Of a stretch of DNA of 64,000 bases, positions 1 through 11,983 are shown in pieces (the first letter of the stretch is position 1; each line of letters starts with the position of its first letter). Source of the stretch: Amanita rubescens (taxonomy: Eukaryota > Basidiomycota > Agaricomycetes > Agaricales > Amanitaceae); assembly GCA_015039365.1 (NCBI GenBank), contig WION01000025.1, positions 248,001 through 312,000 on the forward strand. The letters are read 5' to 3'. Below the pieces are notes generated by a model, which was not told where the DNA came from, searched no databases, and worked only from the letters and a program-made list of their open reading frames with translations. The translations under genes and the position numbers were made by a program.

Positions 1-410
1 TCAAATAGTTTGCTTGCAGTGGATCTCGTCGAACGGCGGGAAGAGGTGGAGGAGCCGCTGGACCTGACAGGATACACGAAAGATGCCACAACCTACCTCA
101 ACGCCAGGAATGTTGCAGATATACTCCACGTCCTCTCGCATCTGTTTCAATCTCGACCTCTGTCTGGCTCAAAGAACGGTAATCGATCCCGTAGGCTTTA
201 CGCATCGTCTTTGGAGCGACTTTGAAGTCGTCGCCATCTGCGTCCATGTCCATCTCATTGTCAGAAACTGCATAAGTGTCGTGAATTAGGGTTGCTGTGT
301 CGCGATAAACGAGGTGACTTACTATTGTCGTCGTCGTTTTGGGTTGCATCGAACATTTCGTCATCATAGTACTCCTCGTCATCTGAGTATATAAGTAACC
401 TCGGGACAAT
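1..410 (-). pseudogene. 5' fragment of Ariadne-type RBR E3 ubiquitin ligase gene
   Basis: Minus-strand reading gives an acidic start (YSDDEEYYDDEMFDATQ, about 400-325), a clean 55-nt intron (268-322, GTAAGT..ATGCAG), then SDNEMDMDADGDDFKVAPK and YGIDYRSLSQTEVE. After a one-base frame slip near 160 it reads LKQMREDVEYICNIPGVE. This matches the N-terminus of fungal Ariadne-1 proteins, an acidic leader followed by a YEIDYxSLSQ..VE..M..DVEYI segment ahead of the RING-IBR-RING domains. A further GT..AG interval lies at about 64-96. No in-frame ATG precedes the acidic leader. The frame slip and missing start argue for a decayed fragment. The rest would lie left of base 1, and the RBR domain itself is not visible. 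Family assignment is by remembered motif pattern. Confidence 0.55.
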
Positions 411-660
411 GGCTGGTAAGACGCTAGCTTGCCTCGTTGGACGTTGGTGGCTGGGCGTGAGGGGCTCTGTGAGGGGGGACCATGTCTTACGGAGGTGATG
501 GTTGCATTGCTTCTGATGATCCCATGCATTGCCGGGACTTCTTTTGTCGTACAATAACGAGGAGTGAAAGAGCCATCCTCATTTGAGCTCCGTTGTGGGA
601 ATGTTATGTCAGCTTATCGTGATCACGACGGTTCACATTCACGCTTTGCATGCCAACGAT

Positions 661-912
661 GATTCACGCCAGGCCACGGTGATTCACGCCGGGACACTGT
701 GATTCACGCCAGGACACGGCGGTTCACGATGAGCCGCCGTGATCACTCTCTATTTTTACACGCAACTGAATTTTGTCCGATACGGACCTTCATAATGGTG
801 TGCTACTAGTATGTAAAACACAGTTCACGATAGGACACAATGGTTCACTGCGGTTCACAGTGTTTCACAATGGGTCACGATGGTTCACGACAGTTCACGG
901 TGATCAAGGGTG
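661..912. repeat. 20-bp and 10-bp GTTCACG minisatellite
   Basis: From 661 to about 741 four degenerate 20-bp units follow each other (GATTCACGCCAGGCCACGGT type). From about 838 to 912 a 10-bp version (GGTTCACGAT type) repeats. Units alternate GTTCAC with GTGATCAC-like words, so the tract is rich in short inverted repeats. It lies between the Ariadne fragment and the CBM21 pseudogene. No coding potential is seen in it or in the rest of 411-1288. Confidence 0.7.
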
Positions 913-1288
913 ATCAGGGCGTGTATAGCTGTGTATCCACATTTTGTCCAATACGGACCGTCATACGGGAGACTGAGCTGACCACTTGTCTTTAGCGATG
1001 CGGCCCACAGTGCAAAAATTCTTATGACCGGATTTGAACTCACTATTGACTACTAGTGACTAGTAGTTCATGCGATTTCGAGGGCCGTTGTACTATACCA
1101 ACGCAAGCCCATCTTTCCCCTTGTTTTCATGCATGCGTCTAACCCTCACCCTAGGACTGATACCTCGCCTTCCCTGAATCCGGAAATAACCCTACACCCA
1201 ACTCACCCAAGTCTACAACATCACCCGTGTTCACCTGTACAACTCATGAACCTTCAACAATCACTCCCCTACATTGGATTCTACGTGA

Positions 1289-2292
1289 TCGTCTACAGCT
1301 CTACCACGCCGGCGTGCTGCTCAACCTCGTACAACTTCAACCCCAGTCCTCCTCGTTAATGGCAAACCTCTAAAGTCATCTCTAAAATCTTCAAATTCTT
1401 CTCCATCACTCGTCATTCAACCATCTCGAACACGTTCAGAGCCAACTACCCCATTGTTAGCTCAGAAAAATGTTCATTTCCCAGAAGGTGACCTCGTTTC
1501 CGTCCGCGTCTTCAATCGTTCTGCAAGACTGGCTTCCCTCTCAAAGCCTTTTGGAGATGATACGGAGACAGAGACAGAGACCGACAACAACGGCGTTGCA
1601 GCTTGGCCAGCCGCTGCTTCCTATTTTAAATCCCTCGCCGTTGCAAAACCTGCCAAAAAATCTTACCAACTAGACGCTGAAAAATGTTCTGTGGTCCCAC
1701 ACAAGCACGAACAGCTCGACCGCTACTCCAATGTCCATCTCGAGAGCCTCCAACTCAAATCCTCTCCAACGGTCTCTCCCGTTGTCTCATGCTCCATCCT
1801 CGTCCGCAATGTGGCTTTTGAGAAAACGGTCGCGGTTCGTTTCACCCTCGACAATTGGCAGACCACCAGCGAGGTTTTGGCTCGCCACCAGGCTTCCCTC
1901 GCTCGTCTTCCGGAACATTTTCCCCGCTCGTCACAGCGTCATCGCCCTGTACCACCCCAGGTTGTGCCTATGGTCTCACCATCGGCGATCTCGTAGCCAA
2001 GGCGCCCGAATGGGACCGTTTTTCGTTTACAATCAAACTCGAGGATTACGCTCAGCATCTAGATCAGAAAACGATGTGGCTAGTTGTGAGGTACACCGTT
2101 CCAGGCTCTGGCGAGGACAGTGGCAGTGAATGGTGGGACAACAACGCATGTGCGAATTACAAATTATGGTTTAGAGCGGCCAGTTCTAGTGCGTTCTTTC
2201 TTTCTTTTATCGCTCAAGCCCTCGTTTCTAACGTTATATCCAGCCCCTCAATCGCTGCCCAAGTTGTCTTCCCCCACCTCCCGCTCTAATTC
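1289..2292 (+). pseudogene. CBM21 glycogen-targeting PP1 regulatory subunit, frameshifted
   Basis: From 1289 one frame reads a Ser/Pro-rich leader (LVNGKPLKSSLKSSNSSPS) and then KNVHF, a match to the RVxF PP1-docking motif, at about 1463-1477. The CBM21 start LVRNVAFEKTVAVRFTLDNW lies at about 1798-1857. The frame dies at 1996, but the domain continues in the next frame as GLTIGDLVAKAPEWDRFSF, IKLEDYAQHLDQKTMWLVVRY and EWWDNNACANYKLWFR (about 1975-2180). Proteins of the GAC1/PPP1R3 class bring type 1 phosphatase to glycogen. The frame change between about 1900 and 1980, an in-frame TGA at 1286 directly upstream and a repetitive tail after 2190 make a pseudogene likely. An unrecognised intron could explain the frame change but no good GT..AG pair is obvious. 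Confidence 0.75.
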
Positions 2293-2716
2293 TGTCCCCT
2301 CCCAGCACCAACTAAACCCGCACGGACCCATCCATTACCACCTTCGTCTTCCTTTGCCCTGTCATCTCTCATATCACCAACAATAACCGGAATGCCACCC
2401 AATGCGCCCATGTCTTTGTCACATTGTGGTCTCCCCTCACACAGACATCGCAAACAGTCGTGGCCTCTCCATCATGTACACGTCTGAGTCTTGAGGCCAG
2501 ACTAACACCCCAGTATATGGAATTCTGCTATCCCCAGTCATCAAGCCCACCACCCGGTGGCCCGTCCTTCCTGGCTGTATTCTCAGGTCAACCTCAAATG
2601 CCCGTACCCTCGACGCTGGCGTCTGATCCTGTCACGGCCTTACTTCTAGCTGATGTGCCGAAGAGCGGTCCGCCGTTTCACAAGCGAGCTCAGTGGTTGG
2701 GTCCTGGACCGACACC

Positions 2717-2846
2717 TATCACTTTCCTTATATAGATAAATAACGTTCGTCACTTTCCGTACACAGGTAAAATGCGTTCGTCACTTTCCCTTATATAGAT
2801 AAATCACGTTCGTCACTTTTCCTTATATAGATAAACCATGTCCACC
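2717..2846. repeat. Tandem CCTTATATAGATAAA / CGTTCGTCACTTT repeat
   Basis: About four degenerate copies of a 30-40 bp unit combine CGTTCGTCACTTT with CCTTATATAGATAAA. The same unit reappears at 6545-6602. It is low-complexity intergenic sequence and the copies share orientation. Confidence 0.8.
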
Positions 2847-3026
2847 AACACTCCCTAGGTACGAAATGCCGTTTCACATAACCCCGTCAACGAGGCGAAA
2901 GCAGCGATGAGGCCTGAGGCCTGAGGTGTGAATAGCACAGGAAAAGCTGCAAAAGGGAACGGGAAAATGACACCAAAAGCTGGCTGGCTGAGCCCCCAGT
3001 AACGACTAACAAACACTTGGTACTAT

Positions 3027-3059
3027 GGGCCGCTGCTTTGCACGGCAGGTCCGAGGCCC
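3027..3059. repeat. Dispersed 33-bp motif, copy 1
   Basis: Begins GGGCCGCTGC and ends GGTCCGAGGCC. Near-identical copies occur at 4985-5017 and 14651-14682 in the same orientation. Copies 1 and 2 bracket the DAHP synthase pseudogene. Confidence 0.7.
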
Positions 3060-3339
3060 TTTTTTTTGCAATTTACTCCGCAAAGATGGATACTTGTAAA
3101 GACAAGGTTTACATTGTTGTAATATAAAGTATGACAATGGTGGCAATAGAACAGACAAAACTGGTAATTTGCACGAGACATGAGTAGACTGATTACCATT
3201 ACACCAATTGCACAAACAAGCCAAGGACGATTGTCGAACAAGGCTCCCACCACTAGTCACGAGTATGAAAAATGAGGTCCCAACCCACGCGTGAATCCGT
3301 GATGATGTTGTGCTCACCGTCAAGGGAATCGTGAGGTCA

Positions 3340-4760
3340 ATGAGTATGACCTTTCTTTCCAGCACCGAAGTACGACTAGATGTCCAGAGCTTCTGGACAA
3401 AGAAACACAACCCAACTTGCAGAACACTCGGAGAAGTAGAGCGGCTCAACAACCACAGACTCACGCAGGTGAAAACGTCATCCACCTCGCATTACAACCA
3501 TCCACCCAAAGCGGTCCTTGCCATCCTTCTGGCTGGATCCTAACATCATCTAAACTTCAAGGAATGTTCATAGATATGAATACGGGCAAATTGGTAGCGA
3601 TGCTTACCGTATCGATAGAAGTCGGTCCCAATCTAAAACATCTGTTTTCTTTTTTTTCCACAACTGGGGGCCAACAACACTCGCAAGGTTCGAGTTTTTC
3701 GAAGGGGATGGTCCGAACGCAAGAAAAAGGAAGGCAAACACTGAACAAGGAGGTATTTGCGAGTCTCCACGTAGCCGAGAGTTTTCGTATATGTCTTTTC
3801 TGTCGAGGTTTCTTCAAACCCGCTAAAGCACCAGTGAGCGTGCTGAAGAAAAAAAGGAAATCAATTTTTTTTGAGATAGTTGGAGAGCACAAGAACATCG
3901 CGCGACGCACTTTCCATGCATGGGATCGCAAAGCCAGGCAACGGGATCTCCAGAGTTTAATACAGCTTTGATATGGGCCGGTAAATGATTGCCAATCTGG
4001 ATCAACGACGTTTAGCGAAAGAAGGAATTTAAGACGAGGAAACGTACCATAGGGCGTAATGAGGGCCACTCTACCCGTTTCTGACATCCATGGGTCCTGA
4101 ATGAATCCAGATGGTACGGAAATACTGGACATGTTCACCATCCAACTGCCTGGTTCTATCGCCGACCCATAAAAAGTGAGCGGAGGAATTGTAGTTATCG
4201 GGTGTGCCTGGAGCGGGGAGGGAAACGAGTCATGGCACGTTCGTAATCGAGTAAGAGACCTTCGTGACTGGTATAGGAAGGTTGCTGATGGTGCGGCTAA
4301 AAGTCCAGGGCATCCGAGAGGGAAGCTATGATGGATTCGAATTCGCGGCTGGAGGGTACTAAAGAGTGAGAAGCACAGATTGAAGGAGATCGAAGCTTAC
4401 CGGATGGAAGGAGAGCGAACATGTGCCAAGGACCAGTCTCTGGGGTGATGAAGATAGGCAAATCCTGATGCGAGGAGGGTACGGATGTAGTCGAGTGTGG
4501 TTGTCGAGTAAAAGTGGGCCTTGTGTGATTGATAAGGAGGGAAAAAGACTCGGGGCAGCAGATACGAACCTGAGGAGACGTTCTGGAGTCCTGTCGTTGG
4601 GGTCGAATCCGAAGCTTATGACTGGGCGGTCACCGATTTGCTCATAGGGGCTGCTTCTAGGCTTTGCGTAGTACTGTCTTGTGATACGGCCGATACGCAC
4701 GACTGTGAGGCGCTGGGTCTTCGTATCATGCCCTTCCTGACAGCATAGAGCTGTTGACGG
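3340..4760 (-). pseudogene. Class II DAHP synthase (shikimate pathway), decayed
   Basis: Minus-strand fragments in family order: VRIGRITRQYYAKPRSSPYE (about 4700-4640, where the family has RIGRIAGQYAKPRSS), FDPNDRTPERLL, an intron, DYIRTLLASGFAYLHHPRDW followed by SLAHVRSPS (about 4490-4390), an intron ending CTTTAG, REFESIIASLSDALDF, SHEGLLLDYERAMTR (about 4265-4220), ETGRVALITPYGT (about 4085-4045) and LPAHIKAVLNSGDPVAWLCD followed by PMHG (about 3985-3895). The enzyme joins phosphoenolpyruvate and erythrose 4-phosphate in the first step of aromatic amino acid synthesis. The RGDN segment before FDPNDRTP is missing, there is a TAG after SDALDF, and several frames are needed. Only traces of the C-terminus remain below 3800. 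Introns are retained, so this is not a retrocopy. Confidence 0.88.
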
Positions 4761-4984
4761 GTTTTGGCTGCGAGTACGCGTGAAGGGCGCTAGTTGACAT
4801 CAGACTTGTGATTTTGCGCCCATTAACGGCCCTACTCACCGCCTCCTCTTCTTGAACCGGTCCCCAGCTTAGCGTCCGCACCCGCAGCACATTGAGCATC
4901 CTCAGCGACGATGTGGATATTTGTACTTGTTGATCTTCGGAAGATGCCGGTATCTTAATGGAGCATTACAGAACTTAGAGGTGT

Positions 4985-5017
4985 GGGCCACCGCTTTGCG
5001 TGGCATGGTCCGAGGCC
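4985..5017. repeat. Dispersed 33-bp motif, copy 2
   Basis: Same motif as at 3027-3059 with a few substitutions, same orientation, just outside the DAHP synthase fragment. Confidence 0.7.
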
Positions 5018-7800
5018 ATAATTATTTACAGAGCCTCATATATAGCAGCCTGTTTTGCAAATTTATAAATTATGTTTAGTTGTCCCCCCGGTGGTCGGCA
5101 CACGGCGAATCTGTCTCGCGCGGTGAAGGGAGATGTCTCGCGTACGGCTGGGGCCTTCGTCGGAAGATGCTGCGTGTAGCGTACGCCGATCGCTAATTTC
5201 CTAATTGGGCTCAGCTATCTCGGAACGAGCCGCTCGCTTAAGATACCTCGTCCTTTCAGGCCTCGGAAACTCGCGCGACGCGCCGATTATAAGACCGCAT
5301 TTCATTTCGGCCTCAGAACTGATATATCCACAGGTGTAATTACAGTGATCTCTGATACATCACTTCGTTGTAATTACAGTAGTCCCAGACGAGTATGATG
5401 GCCCGCCTATGCACAAGGCGGGCAGCTGGATTTGGTATGCACCTAAATATAGAAAATTCATACGTTTGTTTGGAGATCTCCAGATCTCTCTGTTAGAAAA
5501 GGGTGTTCTGGCAGCTTCATTGGCTCATTACTCCTCACAGATTCTGACCAAAACTATTTCATACTTTCCTGCATTTGTAGCATATCCCTTTTGTTTAAAA
5601 TGAGCTTGTGAATGGCACCACATATGATGCCTTATGCCCTGCAGCCGTAAAATACACATTTTATGCGACCACAGGGTTACAGATTGATGTTAGTATCAAT
5701 TGAGATGACATTATGCCCTTCCCCAACTGTGTTCATCGCTAAAAACACACGAAAAACATATGAACATCTTGATTAAGCTAGAATATTCATTTAACGGAAA
5801 ACAATGGATTAAACATGCAAATGTGATGTATCATACATGAAAAAAACCCAACTAGTGATATCTTTCGATCTGAGAAATGTCAGGAAGTGTGATACCGGTA
5901 GGGTAAGGAGGAATAGCAGAGAATGACATGGTTATTGTAGATATCAGCACTATCAGCTACTTTCGTCTCACTTTTACTCAGAAAACATCTACCGATGTTT
6001 TTGTGGCCTAGGATGATTTTAACTGTTAAATAAACATTGTTTTCACACTTAACGAACATAATTTCATGGCGAAACACAAGATTTAGGCAGGGCGATGTTT
6101 CGGCGAGATCATGTGACATTCGCATTTTCCGGAAATACATGGAACTCAGGATCAAGATTTTGACTTCTAAACTACCTAATACAGCTTGAACTGGTTAGAT
6201 GAGGTTAGATGGTGCTTTCACACTTAGCAGATGACAAAAGTCACTAAACAGATAGGATTTGAGAAATGCGATGTTTTTGCCGCACAGTGCAAGCAGCTGC
6301 TGCTGTGGACAATCAATCTGTTTCACAACGAGGGGCGGGGAGTCGGGCGGGATATATTTTTAGCACACGGATGTCGCCAAAAAGGGAAATGGCGGGCAGA
6401 CAGGGACTGATATATCACCACCGATGGAGCAGGTCAGCCCTGTGGATATATCATCTAATGCTACTGATTACAGGCTGTCTATATATCATAAGGACAGCTG
6501 AGGCTCCTCCGCCAGTCCCCCGCTTGGCACACCCCACCAGACATATCACTTTTCCTTATATAGATAAATCACGTTCGTCACTTCTCCTTACATAGATAAA
6601 TAAACAAGTAAGGCGGTACACATGCCGCAAGTCCCGCTACGTGCCCAGAAGATAAATTCCGCATTGTCTGATAAAAAATCAGTGAACTCAAGACAATTGT
6701 TACGTACAGAGAAAATTGAGCTTAATGTACAATGACAATTATGCAGCACCGCTAGGCTGAATGTTAGACGTCCTCTAACCCCATTTTCAGTAGTGGGTTA
6801 ATTAACGCTCAGTCTGACTTTTGACATCGTGGGAGGTAAGAGTATAATAACAGTAACACCGACGGTGACTCCCTCAGGATGAGATGAGATGCCTTTTGTG
6901 CCCTACACGCGGGACATGGATCTTCCATAAATGGAGAACACCGCGAAGAATTCTGACGACAATGATCGATGATCCAGCGGCGCCCGCCCTAAAGGGTATG
7001 AGTTTTGACCCAGCGTCAGACTATGCTTACATTTGCACTAGCATGGAAGTCATCCAACCCCACGTTCTCAGCTAGCCGGAGCCCACACAGTCACAAACCA
7101 GAACTCCTCTACAAGATGTATTTATTCAAGTACGTTAATAGTGAGATAAACTGATCTAAACAGGTGTGGTATTTTCCCTTTTTTCGAATGGGGATATATT
7201 GTCGCAAACTGTACATAGGTAAGTACAGGGGTATCATCAGCTACATCGTGGGGATGCTGCACGAAGTGGCAGGCTATGTGACAGGCCAAGTGATTTTGTT
7301 GTTTATTACTATTGTACGAATACTAGTACTTAGCATAAGTAATAGGAAATTTATTGGATGATGTTTACCGGTAATGTCCAGTGATAATTGCCCAAAAACC
7401 GGTGGAAATTTCCTGGTACCGAAAACGGTAATTACCAGAAAACGTGGCGAAAATATCCTGTACGATAAAATGGGGGGAACGAAATCTTGATTCTGGGAAA
7501 TTTCCGGTATTTACTTCTAATTATAGGTCGTTTCTGGACTCGGGATTTTCCTGATGCTGATCGTACCAATGTACTTTATACTTCAGATACTTCAAAAGAA
7601 GGTCCTCGGCGGAAAGGGGTTCCGAAGGTCGAGGCGTCGATTGCTTAGTGCAGTTGGATCTTCAAATTCATGAAAGTAGGATGGAATATATTTTTCTGGA
7701 TTCACCGCTATCACGTCACATCGAAAAGAACGTTGGAAGATTGGAACTCCCTCTCCCCCGCAGGGAATGGATTCCGATTGTTTAAAAGAGCATGCGCATA
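5018..7800. other. Intergenic filler, no supported gene
   Basis: The first 400 bases are G+C richer and contain paired TGTAATTACAGT words (about 5334 and 5371) and a GCCCGCC...GGCGGGC hairpin at about 5401-5424. The remainder is AT-rich with no recognisable protein. A second partial copy of the CCTTATATAGATAAA tandem repeat lies at 6545-6602. A 63-codon open frame at 6884-7075 has no family resemblance I can name. Confidence 0.6.
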
Positions 7801-7822
7801 GTAGGATGCAACCAACTTCAAG

Positions 7823-8843
7823 ATGGGTTCCTCACTTGATTCAGTGCATCAGACCACGGTATGCCTACAGTTTGCCTCAGAAAATGTAAATCAATCGTCA
7901 TTCTCTAGCTTCTCTCTTGCATCCCCGATAATGATGAATACTCCCATGACAGTGGTCCGAGGGGAAAAGGTACCGGTCATGGTACGTCTCTCACCAAATT
8001 CCAAGCAATATAAATACAGAGGGCCACGATACCTATAGGAACGAGCCTGGAGGACCTTGGAGAGACCACCGTTGTGCAGTTGAGAGCATGGCATTCATAC
8101 CTGTCGAACGCTGTGAATAACGCGTCAAGAGAGACGGGTTTGTCAGAGGAGGCGATTGTCGGAAGTTGGATTGAAGAACGGAAAACTGAAGCTTTGGTTA
8201 GAGAAATGATTGTATATCAAACAGAAAATGTTAAAGTTCAAAGTACGTATGTGTTGTCCAGTCTTTATCCTGTCTACTCATGTGGCCATGTCCAAAGTCG
8301 AAAAAACTAAGGGATTGAAAGATTTAGAAGCACTTATAGACGAATTACACAAGAAAGTTGAATACTTGGTGGAGGTCACCCAACCTTTGGCAATGTCAGC
8401 GTTGTCTGTTGATATTTCTGGTTCTGGAATTGATAGTGAATAGCATAACAGATGGTATCCCATCACCAGCACTGGTGTCGCTAAAGAAAAAAATGGTGTT
8501 GGAATCCACCAAAAAATACAAGCGCTCAGTGGGCCGAGTCCCATTGTATCCGACCAATAGCAATCCATCAAGGCGCTGCATAACAGATGGGTTTCCCATA
8601 AGAACTACACCAGTGGCAGGATCAATTGGATCATCGCCTTCTAAATTCAAACAACCTCCGCCTCCTGTTCCCAAATGGAAAAGGCCGATAGTAAAGTTTT
8701 CCTTTGAGAATTCTTTTTTTTTTCACTCAAAAGTTTTGCAGCCATCAGTTATCAAATCCAAAGGTGGTCATTCCTCCGCTTATCATATCAGCACGCCGCC
8801 ATTTCACATGGCAAGTTCGGATCCGATGCTTCTTCATGACTGA
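7823..8843 (+). other. Unrecognised coding-like patch, broken or spliced
   Basis: Consecutive plus-strand frames look protein-like but shift frame several times: MGSSLDSVHQTTVCLQF near 7823, then AWHSYLSNAVNNASRETGLS and EEAIVGSWIEERKTEALVRE (about 8086-8205), then EKTKGLKDLEALIDELHKKV (about 8299-8360), then a Pro-rich stretch (KQPPPPVPKWKRP) near 8650. The middle parts are predicted helical by eye. I do not recognise the family. It could be a spliced gene with introns I cannot place, or a decayed fragment like its neighbours. Confidence 0.3.
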
Positions 8844-9654
8844 GGCCATCTTAGTACGGCCAACTTGTAATTAATAATTTCTTTAAGTAATTCATTTTGC
8901 CCAGACATTTCTGAGGGTCTGCTGCTCGATTTTTCCTACTTTTGATGATCTAAATTTATAATCTACTACGCATCAGCGCACAGCACGAGGGAGAATATTA
9001 CTAATGAGATGTTGAAAGTGATTTGGGATGACGTCAAAAATGAGTAATCATTGACCCTGATCCGTTGTACCCTACCGCTTGGCTGCAAACGTGAAATAAC
9101 TGTTGGAGTATGCGGGCGATGCCGAGCCCGCCGCTGATGCGTGATGCGTGCAGAAGTCGCGCGCCGAGTCACGCGCTCTGTCCCAAGTTCGCCGTCACAC
9201 GTATTGAACAAAGGGAAGTTATGGTAGGGGGGTGAGAGCTTAGAGCTCTAGTCTCCCATACTCAGACCAATAAATCCGTGTCTTTTTTGACGTGATGCAC
9301 AACGGCTCTGCTGAGCAAGCCCCGTGATATCCACTGACAGCACACATCTAGTACCACCTACAATGAGATCCGGGAAGTAGACCAACGAAAGAGCCAAAGT
9401 TGGATCTACAGTTGGGAATATGTCTTCATCTACAACCCTTTTTCAGCATGCATCTACATAAATCTACCTTAACTTGCTCGCTCGGGTCATGGTGGCTCGC
9501 GACGGTTTGACATTCAAGCTATGTATTCGTTGGTATATAACATCGCAGCGTATCGATAACGATTGTAAACATGTTTGTCAGATGTTTCAAAATGACATTG
9601 ACTTACTAGTAAACTATGTAGCGCAAAAATCAAGTAAGAGCAAACGCTAGTGCC
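8844..9654. other. Intergenic, nothing recognised
   Basis: No open frame with a recognisable family, no repeat shared with the rest of the window. Confidence 0.5.
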
Positions 9655-10648
9655 TTAGCCAAGATAAGAACCAAAAAAGGGGCAATGTTGGTTGTGACAA
9701 TCCGCTCTAATCCTCCACCACTTATTGATGTCCAGCATACGCATAAAATCTTCCCGGGGCTGTTGGAAAGGAATGGTAGCGAAAGAAGACGTGACGCGTC
9801 GAAACAATGAAGGGCAAAACTTGTTACAAGGTTGGTCCCAAAAGCCATTTGTAAGATGCATTCTGTACCGGAATAGCGTATGCCAATAGAGAGACGCTGA
9901 GAATGGGAAACGGTTCATAGCAACAGCCTGTTTTCTGAATGTCAACTCTGGAGTCCAATATGCACAGAAAAGGCTGATACCTGCTGTCTGAAGGTCAAGT
10001 CTGGATAAGCGCAGAACAAGGCTGATGGCATAACAAAAGAAGCGTAGGCAGTAGATGGTGCCACTTCCGCACAACATTTCATGACACTATCTCTGTCGCA
10101 AACAAAGATCAAAACTCCTCTATTTCGGCGCCCCGGGGAGACTGTAAGGTTCAAATTTGATGTGTTGAAGTCCAACACTTTTGGGAGCGATGCCGAGGGG
10201 GCATTGTCGATCAAAGGGTTGCGGTCGGACCATTCGTCGCTTGAACGGTCGAAACATTCCTCCAGCAGAGTAGCAGAATCCCGTGGAACGATGATTTGCA
10301 GAGAGTCAAAGGACCAGTTTAGCCCATCATCCTCATCAGCCATCATAGCCCAACAAAATGGGCCAACAATAATGGCGTCTGAGATTTCCAAAAATCGGCT
10401 TAGCATCTCAGCGCTACCACCTGGCAATTTGTAAAAAACATGAACATATTGCAAACAGATTGAATTGACACCGTACCGGAAGTATTGTCCAGTACTTGGG
10501 CCAAATAGTAATGGAATTTATTCTTCAGGTAGTCTTGTGCCGATGCGCGATTGGAGTGACAAGTCATTTGCAGCGACCAAATGTCTTCTATCCTCAAGAA
10601 AGACAGGATACGCTCCTTTAAATTGAATGGCAGTGACAGAACGGACAT
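9655..10648 (-). CDS. F-box domain protein, possibly broken
   Basis: The start at 10648 opens MSVLSLPFNLKERILSFLRI followed by EDIWSLQMTC, a typical N-terminal F-box (Skp1-binding module of SCF ubiquitin ligases). A 56-nt intron (10421-10476, GTACGG..GCCAG) joins in frame to GGSAEMLSRFLEISDAIIVG. The body reads SFDSLQIIVPRDSATLL, then FVCDRDSVMK, and after a frame change ELTFRKQAVAMNRFPFSASL and LYWHTLFRYRMHLTNGFW, ending at 9655. Near 9940-10010 two similar segments, FCAYPDLTFRQQ and FCAYWTPELTFRKQ, sit side by side in different frames. Either an intron of about 100 nt (donor GTGTCATG, acceptor GACAGCAG) removes the first, or a tandem duplication has broken the gene. The frame is open far upstream of 10648 without an F-box-like continuation, so the ATG next to LPF is preferred. 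Confidence 0.55.
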
Positions 10649-10978
10649 AGTAGTGACTGGAAAGTCTGAGCAGATAACGAGGAGATGGAGTTCTAGCGAA
10701 CGGCCAGAACGCCAAAGCTCATGCCGAAAATGTTCCGACGATAACATGCGCGCTATGACCGCGGGCCGACCAAGTTGCCAATTCGCTCCTGAGTATGCTG
10801 GAACGGCGATCAAACGAATTGAGAATGCAGGAAACTGCAACTCCAGATTCAATCGTACGCTGTGACGGCAGCAACCTCTGCAAAGACAGCAACAGTTACT
10901 TGTTGCTAGCTTTAGAACTACGATTAATCGCAAAATTACGATATGAAAGATAAAAGGAAATCTGCAATCCGCCCTCAT

Positions 10979-11980
10979 CAGAGTCCGGCGTCAGAGACCT
11001 GGTGCGTTCAAGCTTACATAACGTCAAGCTAGCACCGGCGAGACTGGGTAGGAGTCTGGGTAGGAGTCTGGTTTCTCCCCTCCCCACGCTCATTGCCTAT
11101 GTTTGCCCATCGTACCATGCCCGCACCAACGGACCACCATCATGAGAAAACCGATAGTTCAAGGGCCACTTCGCATCGACACAGATGTACGTACCAAATG
11201 ATTTCCTTGCCCGACGCTTAGCCCATCTTCTCGCACATTCAAGTTCCCAGCACGGACGGTATGGCCTCCGACATCGGTATGTAACAGTTTGGTACTATGA
11301 GCTGGCACTTACACGCATATAGTTACTACTCTGCCTCTCCACTCACTCCGCCGCCGAGTCTCCCCCTGTGCCGAAGCGTCCAAAGCAAGCAGGAACAACG
11401 GCGGCCGACGAACCGAAGTCTGCACCAGCCAGCAAACCAAGACTGGGGTTCAGGAAATGATGGGGTTTTCGGCCCCCAAACCAGAACGATACGACAGGAT
11501 GGTCTCCAGATTTCAGTTTGCTCCTTCGTTTTCTCAATTGTACACACACCGCATGTATGAGGTCAATTGGATTATGATAGAAGTGTCCAGCATGCTAGAT
11601 GAGTACTACATGAAGCTCAATCATCGAAACCCTTGAAGACATGTGTATATGTCAAAAACTGGCCCAGGGTCCATCCAATTACTGGTCTCAAAAAAGAGAT
11701 AATCTCGAGGGGGTGATCGATTAAGAAGCAAAGATTTTTGTAGGTGTTTTCCAATTTTCTTTGCATGTCCAAAGTTGTCTTCTCCCTTCCATTTCTCTTT
11801 ATTCGTGTATTTGTCCGGACACAAAATCATTAAAGCCAGAGCCATCATTGGTTTCCAATAGAATGCTATGATAATGTCTCAACCATGAATCATTTAGTCA
11901 TAAAACTCAGACGTACATCTATTCTTGAGAAAGGGAAGCTGAATTGTGAGCATGGCCAGAGTTGAATATATGTCATAGTG
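10979..11980. other. Intergenic, with possible short exon remnants
   Basis: Around 11116-11560 there are codon-like stretches (for example APTDHHHEKTDSSRATSHRH in one frame, EPKSAPASKPRLGFRK in another) separated by plausible GT..AG intervals, but no family is recognised and frames do not join convincingly. Nothing else is supported. Confidence 0.35.
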
Positions 11981-11983
11981 AGG

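Noticed and set aside
1129..1359. 76-codon plus-strand frame upstream of the CBM21 fragment
   Set aside because: Pro/His/Ser composition without family match; the CBM21 leader is in another frame starting at 1289.
9948..9980. 33-nt intron in the F-box gene
   Set aside because: GT..AG ends are present but splicing leads to an immediate TGA, and the length is too short.
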